Shown here: positions 7,530 through 14,221 of the stretch, one piece after another
Position numbering within the stretch: position 1 is the first letter of the stretch
How the letters are laid out: every line of letters begins with the position of its first letter
NCBI GenBank assembly: GCA_016209245.1
Contig: JACQWN010000023.1
Span: forward strand, 1-18,812
From: Bacteroidia bacterium
Lineage (GTDB): Bacteria > Bacteroidota > Bacteroidia > Bacteroidales > BM523
DNA length: 18,812 nucleotides
Reading direction: 5' to 3'
Translations under genes and position numbers: made by a program
Notes under the pieces: model-generated
The model's input: only the letters and a program-made list of their open reading frames with translations
Databases searched by the model: none
What the model was told of the DNA's origin: nothing

Positions 7530-10500
7530 TTGAATGTGTTAAAAAAATATTATTTGTGCGTTATATGTATAGTTACTTTAAACTATCTGCATGCACAACA
7601 TTATAATTTTACCAATTACTCGATTGCAGATGGTCTTTCACAATCGACAGCAGAAGCGATTTTTGCTGATAGCCGTGGATATATCTGGATTGGCACCCAA
7701 AGCGGAATAAGTATGTTTGACGGTTTGAATTTTACAAATTTTATACTTGAAAGCGGAAACCATATCATAACAATATATGAAGACCACCACCATAATATGT
7801 GGTTTGGAATAAAAAATGGCTATCTTGTTAAATATGATGGTATAAGGTTTTATTTTTACAATAAAAGTTCCGGTCTAAATTCCTCTACGGTTTCTGCAAT
7901 TACTGAGGATCTATCAGGCAGTATCCTTGTCGGAACTGAAAGAGATGGATTATACAGATTAAAAGATAAATGTTTTAAAAAAATTCAGATAGCAGAAACG
8001 GATTCCAATAATCTGACAATAAATTCTTTATTTGTTACTCATGAGGGGATATTATGGGTAGGGACAGATGACAAAGGAGTTTTTATTTATAATAATCCGT
8101 ATTTTAGAAATTTAACCTCTGATAACGGGCTGGCTAACAATAGAGTATTTACAATCTGTGAGGATGCAAATGGGAATATATGGATAGGAACACAAAACGG
8201 CGTAAGCAGGTACAACGGTGCCACTTTTCTGAATTATTCAACCAAAGATGGATTATGTGGGAACAAAGTTCGTGCAATAACAAAAGACAAATCCAATAAT
8301 CTATGGTTTGGAACAGAAGGATATGGTGTATCCCGTTTTGACGGTAAAAGATTTGATACATTCAATGAAGCAAATGGTCTATGCAATAATTTCATTTTAT
8401 CAATGACTTGTGATAATGGTAATAATATGTGGTTCGGCTCATATGCTTACGGAATTTATAAATTTGAAGGTGAACGGTTTAAACATATCACGGAAAAAAC
8501 GGGCCTTCCAGGTGGCATTATTTTTTCAATATATGAGGACAAAAATTCAAATTTATGGTTTAGTTCTTATGGTAATGGAGTATCGAAATACGATGGAAAA
8601 ATATTTAAAAATTTTTCAATAACTGACGGATTATGTTCTATGATAATATATGATATCATCCAGGATAAACATGGTAATATATGGTTGGCATCAAAAGGTG
8701 GTGGAGTAAGCAAATATGATGGACATAGATTTACCAATTATAATACATCCAACGGGTTGCCTTCAAATTTAGTTTATTCAGTAATTGAGGACACATTGGG
8801 GAATATTTGGTTTGGTACGCGAGGAGGAGGAATTAGTATTTATAATGGGAAAATTTTTACAAATATCGGAGTTAATGAAGGACTTAGTTCTAATTATATA
8901 TTTGTTCTTTTTGAAGATAAGGATGGTAATATTTGGATAGGGACAGAAGATGCGGGAGTTTCAATGATTTTTGCAGAATGTTCTTCTCATGATATTATCA
9001 GGAATAAATACATCGAAGAAAATCATATAATAAATATTACAAAGTACGGACTGACTAACAAAGAAATATTTTCAATAGTACAGGATAAGCATGGCAATAT
9101 GTGGTTTGGTTTATATGGTGGGGGTATTACACGTTTTGATGGTGTTGATTTTAATAATTATTCTGTAAAAAAAGGATTGAATTCAAATACAGTATTTCTA
9201 TTGCTTGCGGATAGCTACGGATATTTATGGGCTGGTACAGAAAAAGGACTTAATAAGCTCGATATCAGAGAAAACGAAAAAATTCCAAAAATCCTTACTT
9301 ATTCTATAGAAGAAGGATTCGTAGGAATGGAAACCAATTTTAATGCGACAATTGAAGATAGTAAAGGTAATTTGTGGTTTGGTCAACTTCTTGGTGCTAC
9401 TATGTACAATCCTGTCATGGACATTAAAAATGAAATAGAACCAATTACAAATATTACAAATATCAAGCTTTTTTATAAAGAAACAGATTGGTCTGTATTT
9501 TCAGACAGCTTAACCTTCTGGACCGGACTCCCAAAAAATCTTGTTCTGCCTCATGATAAAAACCATCTCTCGTTCGAATTTATCGGAATAGATCATAAAT
9601 CGCCAAAAAAGGTACAATATCAATGGTTCCTTGAGGGCTTTGATAAAGAATGGTCGCCATCATCACATAAGAGTGAGGTTACCTATCAGAATATTCCACC
9701 GGGAATATATACATTTAAAGTAAGAGCATTCAACTACGACGGTATTGGCAACAAAATTCCGGCATCTTTCAGTTTTACCATACTTCGTCCATGGTGGAAG
9801 ACCTGGTGGTTTTACGCTTTAATCGTTCTTGTTTCAATAATGGTCATTATTCTATTTTTGCAGTTGCGGTTACGGGCTCTTTACAAACAAAAGAAAATAC
9901 TTGAAGAGAAAGTCGAATTACGTACTCGTCAGTTGGAAAAGGAAAAGGCAATCGTCGTACATCAAACAGAAGAGTTGCAAGCTAAGACCGATGATTTGGA
10001 AAAACTATCGGTAGTTGCCAGCAAAACAGCTAATGCCATTACTATTTACAGTAACGAAGGAGTTATTGAATTCAGAAATGATGCTTTTTATTATCTTTAC
10101 GGAAATATACCCGGAGAAAATGTTCTTGGTGTCGGTGAAAATGTATTTACTGTCATTAATGACGATATTAAAGAAAAATTCAGGTATTGCAGAGAAAAAC
10201 ATGTCCCGGTAATTTATACCATAGAAAAAGTAACCGGAGATAACAAAAAATTATGGATTCAGACAACATTGACGCCGGTAATCAAAAGTGATGGATTAAT
10301 TTCCAAATTAGTATCAATAGATACGGATATCACCGAAATTATGCTCGCAAAAACTATGATACAACGACAATCGGAGCAGTTGGAAATATATTACAAAGAA
10401 CTTGAAAAGCTGTCTATTGTCGCAAGCAAAACAGACAATGCAATAATTATTACCGACGAAAGAGGTAATTTTCAATGGGTAAACGAAAGTTTTACAAGAA

Positions 10501-11585
10501 TGTTCGAATTTACGATTGAACAAATAATTGAAAAAAGCCCGAATATTTGTGGTTCCTCTACGCCTGACGAAATTGTCAAAACTATTAACAGGTGTAAAGA
10601 AAAAAAGGAAACAGTTAATTATATTTACTTGGCTACTTCAAAAACAGGAAAAAAAATATGGGTACAGGTTACCCTTACTCCAATCCTTGACAAATACGGC
10701 AATATAGTCAACCTCGTCGCTATTGATTCAGATATAACAGAATTGAAAAGAATTGAAGAGGAAATGAAATTGCAGAATATAAAAATTCAGTCGCAAAGAG
10801 ATCAATTAGCCGAAACGCTGGAAAAACTTAAAATAGCTCAAGCTCAATTGGTCGAGTCTGAAAAAATGGCATCGCTTGGCAATCTCATTGCTGGAGTCGC
10901 TCATGAAATAAATACTCCTGTAGGAATTGGCATTACCGCTTCATCATTATTAATTGAAACTGCACAGAAATTAGCGGCTCAATATGAAGAAAATAAATTA
11001 ACTTCAAAAGTTTTTGAGGATAAGCTTCAGACCATTTATGATGCCGGTATTTTATTAATGAATAATCTTAACCGGGCTGCCGAGCTGGTTCAAAACTTTA
11101 AACAGGTATCGGTAGATCAGGTAACAGAGCAACAAAGGGAATTCAATCTTAAGGAATACATTCTGAATATTATCAAAAGTCTTAAACCTGAATTAAAAAA
11201 TTATAAAATAGAAATTATAGTTAATTGCAATGATAATATTATTTTGAACAGCTTTCCGGGAACTTATGCCCAAATTGTCACAAATTTTATTCTTAACTCA
11301 AAAATTCATGGCTTTGAGCCGCAAACAGCAGGTTTGATTACAATAAATATCAGCAGAAGCAATAATACACTTACTTTTGAATACAACGATAATGGGAAAG
11401 GCGCTTCTGATGAAACCATCAGTAAAATTTTTGAACCGTTTTTTACAACAAATAAGCAAAAAGGCACAGGACTTGGAATGCATATAGTTTACAATCTTAT
11501 TACACAAAAGCTGAATGGTACAATAAAATGCAGCTCCGTTCAGGGTAGAGGTATTGGCTTTACTATCAATGTTCCAATAAATTAA
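7530..11585 (+). CDS. Propeller-sensor PAS histidine kinase
   Basis: A 1351-residue membrane sensor kinase. Seen: signal peptide (CVICIVTLNYLHAQ); 14 two-component-regulator-propeller blades (about 30-640) with the recurring DGL...V..I.ED..GNIWFGT..GG.S.YDG pattern, enough for two seven-bladed propellers; a Y_Y_Y domain (about 673-752, VQYQWFLEGFDKEWSPSS); one TM helix (about 757-785); a coiled coil; two PAS domains (about 824-945 and 959-1076); and a histidine kinase core with ASLGNLIAGVAHEINTPVG (His about 1125), N-box (about 1250-1260), DNGKG, FEPFFTT and GTGLGMHIV. The periplasmic half matches Bacteroides hybrid two-component sensors, but there is no fused receiver or AraC domain, so output must be in trans. 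No ATG fits: an in-frame TAG at 7521 leaves TTG 7530 or GTG 7536, and GTG gives a better signal peptide. The ligand is unknown. The next gene starts 9 nt later. Confidence 0.88.
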   Translation: MNVLKKYYLCVICIVTLNYLHAQHYNFTNYSIADGLSQSTAEAIFADSRGYIWIGTQSGISMFDGLNFTNFILESGNHIITIYEDHHHNMWFGIKNGYLVKYDGIRFYFYNKSSGLNSSTVSAITEDLSGSILVGTERDGLYRLKDKCFKKIQIAETDSNNLTINSLFVTHEGILWVGTDDKGVFIYNNPYFRNLTSDNGLANNRVFTICEDANGNIWIGTQNGVSRYNGATFLNYSTKDGLCGNKVRAITKDKSNNLWFGTEGYGVSRFDGKRFDTFNEANGLCNNFILSMTCDNGNNMWFGSYAYGIYKFEGERFKHITEKTGLPGGIIFSIYEDKNSNLWFSSYGNGVSKYDGKIFKNFSITDGLCSMIIYDIIQDKHGNIWLASKGGGVSKYDGHRFTNYNTSNGLPSNLVYSVIEDTLGNIWFGTRGGGISIYNGKIFTNIGVNEGLSSNYIFVLFEDKDGNIWIGTEDAGVSMIFAECSSHDIIRNKYIEENHIINITKYGLTNKEIFSIVQDKHGNMWFGLYGGGITRFDGVDFNNYSVKKGLNSNTVFLLLADSYGYLWAGTEKGLNKLDIRENEKIPKILTYSIEEGFVGMETNFNATIEDSKGNLWFGQLLGATMYNPVMDIKNEIEPITNITNIKLFYKETDWSVFSDSLTFWTGLPKNLVLPHDKNHLSFEFIGIDHKSPKKVQYQWFLEGFDKEWSPSSHKSEVTYQNIPPGIYTFKVRAFNYDGIGNKIPASFSFTILRPWWKTWWFYALIVLVSIMVIILFLQLRLRALYKQKKILEEKVELRTRQLEKEKAIVVHQTEELQAKTDDLEKLSVVASKTANAITIYSNEGVIEFRNDAFYYLYGNIPGENVLGVGENVFTVINDDIKEKFRYCREKHVPVIYTIEKVTGDNKKLWIQTTLTPVIKSDGLISKLVSIDTDITEIMLAKTMIQRQSEQLEIYYKELEKLSIVASKTDNAIIITDERGNFQWVNESFTRMFEFTIEQIIEKSPNICGSSTPDEIVKTINRCKEKKETVNYIYLATSKTGKKIWVQVTLTPILDKYGNIVNLVAIDSDITELKRIEEEMKLQNIKIQSQRDQLAETLEKLKIAQAQLVESEKMASLGNLIAGVAHEINTPVGIGITASSLLIETAQKLAAQYEENKLTSKVFEDKLQTIYDAGILLMNNLNRAAELVQNFKQVSVDQVTEQQREFNLKEYILNIIKSLKPELKNYKIEIIVNCNDNIILNSFPGTYAQIVTNFILNSKIHGFEPQTAGLITINISRSNNTLTFEYNDNGKGASDETISKIFEPFFTTNKQKGTGLGMHIVYNLITQKLNGTIKCSSVQGRGIGFTINVPIN

Positions 11586-11594
11586 TAATTAACC

Positions 11595-12944
11595 ATGGCA
11601 GAACTTGAAAAAAAACTATTCACAAAGAAAAAAACTTCTGTGACAATGGAGGAGGCAAGTCAGGAAATGACACAAAAATCCTTCATTTTATCTTCTGAAC
11701 ATATAACGGCAGAACCAAGCCCTGAGGAATGCTGGAAGATACTGGTTGTTGACGATGACGGGGATGTTCACAGCATTACGAATCTGGCGCTTAAAGATTT
11801 TATTTATAAAAACAAGAAAATACACTTTATTAATACCTTTTCCGCCGATGAAACAAAGCCCATTTTGCAAAATAATAAAGACATAGCTCTCATCCTGCTT
11901 GATGTTGTGATGGAATCAACGCATGCCGGGCTTGAGCTTATCAAATATATCAGGGAGGAAATCAATAATAAAACTGTTCAGATTGTATTACGAACAGGAC
12001 AGGCAGGGTATGCCCCGGAAAAAGAAGTGATTTCAAAATACGAAATTAATGATTACAAGACAAAAACCGAGTTAACCACTACAAAATTATTTATTTTGGT
12101 ATTTTCAAGCCTTCGTTCATATGAAGCATTAATGGAATTGGAGGCATATTCTAATGAACTGGAAAAGAAAGTCGAAGAAAAGACTGCGGAAATCAGATTA
12201 AAAAACAAAGAATTGGAAAAGCTATCTCTGATTGCCGGTAAAACAGACAATTCCGTCGTTATTGCCCTGCCCTCCGGCGAAATTCAATGGGCAAATGATG
12301 GCTTTACGAAAATTTACGGTTATACCCTTGAAGAATTCATATCATTGAGAGGCGACAACTTGCTCGATGTAAGCTTTTACCCGGATTTTAACAGTAAATT
12401 TATTGAATGTCTGGAAAATAAAAAATCCGTAACCTATATCGCCTGTGCTGCAACAAAATCGGGAATGGAATTATGGGTCAATACCAACCTTGTACCTATC
12501 CTCGATAATAATGGCGTAATTGATTATTTAATAGCTATGGATACCGATATTACAAAAATTAAAAAAGCCGAGGAAGAAATAAGCTGCTTATACAATATTG
12601 CCTGTAACAGAAAAGATGAAATTGAAAAACAAAAAGCGGAAATTGAATCACAAAAAAAAGATATTGAAGATAGTATCAATTATGCCAAAATAATTCAAAA
12701 TTCTATTCTCCCTTCTGAAGAAAAAATTAAGAACATTTTTCCCGATTTTTTTATTTTTTACAAACCGAAAGATGTTGTAAGCGGAGATTTTTACTATTAT
12801 ACGCAGGTAGGCGATATACATGTTGTAGCTGTGGTTGATTGTACCGGGCATGGTGTCCCGGGCGCTTTTATGAGCATGATAGGATGCGATATTCTTAATC
12901 AGATAATTTATAAAGAAGGAATTGTTACTCCACTGTTCCATTGA
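11595..12944 (+). CDS. Response regulator-PAS protein with truncated SpoIIE domain (5' part)
   Basis: A 449-residue frame beginning at ATG 11595. An N-terminal extension precedes a receiver domain (about 48-170: ILVVDDDGD, phosphoacceptor Asp about 103 in ILLDVVM, then VLRTGQAGYAPE and YEINDYKTKTELT, wording typical of receivers in DUF3369-type regulators). A coiled coil and one PAS domain follow (about 205-325), with the linker DSINYAKIIQNSILP and the start of a SpoIIE/PP2C domain (VSGDFYYYT, VDCTGHGVPGAFMSM). The frame stops at TGA 12942-12944 after TPLFH, before the catalytic domain is complete. It has no TM, so it is cytoplasmic and probably takes phosphate from the preceding kinase, whose stop lies 9 nt upstream. 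As an isolated protein it could still act as a phospho-receiver, but the phosphatase activity should be lost. Confidence 0.8.
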   Translation: MAELEKKLFTKKKTSVTMEEASQEMTQKSFILSSEHITAEPSPEECWKILVVDDDGDVHSITNLALKDFIYKNKKIHFINTFSADETKPILQNNKDIALILLDVVMESTHAGLELIKYIREEINNKTVQIVLRTGQAGYAPEKEVISKYEINDYKTKTELTTTKLFILVFSSLRSYEALMELEAYSNELEKKVEEKTAEIRLKNKELEKLSLIAGKTDNSVVIALPSGEIQWANDGFTKIYGYTLEEFISLRGDNLLDVSFYPDFNSKFIECLENKKSVTYIACAATKSGMELWVNTNLVPILDNNGVIDYLIAMDTDITKIKKAEEEISCLYNIACNRKDEIEKQKAEIESQKKDIEDSINYAKIIQNSILPSEEKIKNIFPDFFIFYKPKDVVSGDFYYYTQVGDIHVVAVVDCTGHGVPGAFMSMIGCDILNQIIYKEGIVTPLFH

Positions 12945-13632
12945 TTTATTAAAGATGGAGCTGCAATTCGCCGGAGCTTCCAGTAATCTGCATATAATCA
13001 GAGCGAATAATAAAGTCGAAAACGACCAATTTACAAATAATGAATTCTTTAAAGTATTTCAAAAAAATGACTATTGCCTTATTCTTGTAAAAGGAAATCG
13101 TTTATGGATTGGTCATGATTATCGAAAGACAAAATTATTTAAAAACCATAAAATAAAATTATTTGAAAATGACCTGATTTATATGTTTACTGACGGGTAT
13201 ATTGATCAAACAGGAGGAAAAAATAACAGTAAATATTTGATCAGCAGGTTCAGAAATTTCCTTTTTGGTATGCAGGGATTGGATATGGAAGCACAGCGTT
13301 TTGCCTTGAGCAATGAGCTTGAATCGTGGAAAGGTAATAATAACCAAATAGATGATATTACAGTCCTCGGTATTAAAATTACAAGTAAATCTGTTTTTGA
13401 TAATATTGAGCTTCTTATTTCTGATAAAGAATATTTACAGCCATTTTTAATTCACTTAGATAAAGAAACAATTTATAACACTGGGAATATACTTGAAATT
13501 CTGAGCAAAATAACTTCACCATCAGATATAGTTCAAGGTTGGAAGGACTTGCTCCGCGAAGTGACTTATGCCTTTGATGAAGAGAAATACAATAAGCTGA
13601 TTTCTATAGCAAGAATTGAAACAGGCATTTAA
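12922..13632 (+). CDS. C-terminal SpoIIE phosphatase fragment with shared tail (3' part)
   Basis: A frame of up to 236 codons, overlapping the preceding frame by 23 nt. It carries the rest of the PP2C domain: MELQFAGASSNLHII, then MFTDGYIDQTGGKNN and NQIDDITVLGIKI, so Asp residues of the C-terminal metal site are present. TTG 12922 is the earliest start; ATG 12955 is more likely if it is translated at all, but neither has a ribosome-binding site and the fragment would lack the N-terminal half of the fold. Residues about 185-236 form an extra tail (TIYNTGNILEILSKI...TYAFDEEKYNKLI) closely resembling the end of the kinase at 14222-16282. It ends two bases before the next gene. Confidence 0.7.
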   Translation: MLLHCSIDLLKMELQFAGASSNLHIIRANNKVENDQFTNNEFFKVFQKNDYCLILVKGNRLWIGHDYRKTKLFKNHKIKLFENDLIYMFTDGYIDQTGGKNNSKYLISRFRNFLFGMQGLDMEAQRFALSNELESWKGNNNQIDDITVLGIKITSKSVFDNIELLISDKEYLQPFLIHLDKETIYNTGNILEILSKITSPSDIVQGWKDLLREVTYAFDEEKYNKLISIARIETGI

Positions 13633-13634
13633 AT

Positions 13635-14078
13635 ATGTATAAAAAAATACTCGTGGTTGATGATGAAAGAAGCATTTTACAAGTAATTGTAAAATACCTC
13701 ACGCAGGCCGATGAAAAATATTCGGTTATGTGTGCACCTAATGGAAAAGTCGCCTGTAAACTTGCCGAAATGTCGGATATTGATATCATACTCATGGATT
13801 GGGAGATGCCGGAAATGAATGGAATAGAGGCTTTGAAATACCTGAAAACTCTGGAGAAAACAAAAGAAATTCCCATCCTGATAGTCTCCGCCATGACATC
13901 CTCGGATCATGTACAGTGCGCCTTAGATGCCGGCGCAATGGATTATATCCGAAAACCGATTGATAGTTTTGAATTACTCGCAAGAGTAAAGTCCGCCCTG
14001 AAAATTTCAGCCCATATCAAAGAGCTCATTGAAGAAAATGCCAGGTTAAAGAAAACAATAGATGAGATGAAAATTTAA
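13635..14078 (+). CDS. Single-domain response regulator with C-terminal helix
   Basis: A 147-residue CheY-like receiver. Seen: acidic pocket Asp10/Asp11 (LVVDDE), phosphoacceptor Asp55 (ILMDWEMPEMNG), the switch Ser85 (IVSAMT) and Lys107 (YIRKPID), so all key residues are present. Residues about 120-147 are a charged helix (HIKELIEENARLKKTIDEM) that could dimerise or contact a kinase; there is no DNA-binding domain. ATG 13635 follows the phosphatase frame stop by two bases, indicating co-transcription. I infer it is a phosphate-shuttling or protein-interaction receiver for one or both flanking kinases. Confidence 0.9.
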   Translation: MYKKILVVDDERSILQVIVKYLTQADEKYSVMCAPNGKVACKLAEMSDIDIILMDWEMPEMNGIEALKYLKTLEKTKEIPILIVSAMTSSDHVQCALDAGAMDYIRKPIDSFELLARVKSALKISAHIKELIEENARLKKTIDEMKI

Positions 14079-14088
14079 TAGATATTAA

Positions 14089-14121
14089 AGACCTCACAGG
14101 TTTTAGAAACCTGTGAGGTCT
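14089..14121. repeat. Perfect 15-bp hairpin after the response regulator
   Basis: AGACCTCACAGGTTT (14089-14103) and its exact reverse complement AAACCTGTGAGGTCT (14107-14121) flank a TAG loop. It starts 11 bases after the response-regulator stop and lacks a T-run, so it may slow or end transcription or stabilise the upstream mRNA. ACCTGTGAGGT-type hairpins are common between genes in Bacteroidota, so it may equally be a dispersed repeat. Confidence 0.8.
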
Positions 14122-14171
14122 GGATTAATAAATTGTTTTCTATGTTTCATTTTTAAATTGTCAAGACACTA

Positions 14172-14195
14172 GTCGAATTGTCGAACTGTCGAAGT
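14172..14195. repeat. Three 8-bp iterations upstream of the second kinase
   Basis: GTCGAATT, GTCGAACT and GTCGAAGT follow directly, ending 26 bases before the ATG at 14222. They could be a regulator-binding repeat or a remnant of the TCGAA-rich intergenic repeats of this phylum. Confidence 0.55.
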
Positions 14196-14221
14196 ATACC
14201 TGAAGTAATAACAAAATTAAT

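Larger units (their letters stand above)
11595..13632 (+). pseudogene. Receiver-PAS-SpoIIE phosphatase gene disrupted by deletion/frameshift
   Basis: The two reading frames 11595-12944 and 12922-13632 together resemble one receiver-PAS-PP2C protein. The first frame ends soon after DCTGHGVPGAFMSMIG; the second resumes at CSIDLLKMELQFAGASS. Compared with the intact phosphatase at 2891-7369, about 32-33 residues that should lie between these points are absent, including the conserved GMD segment. The change of frame implies a net loss of 3k+2 bases if there are no other indels. Both halves remain free of stops, so the lesion looks recent, or is an assembly error. As read, the catalytic domain cannot form. 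Confidence 0.7.

Noticed and set aside
12648..12941. 97-codon minus-strand ORF
   Set aside because: It is antisense to the conserved SpoIIE motifs of the plus-strand gene and has no supporting features.
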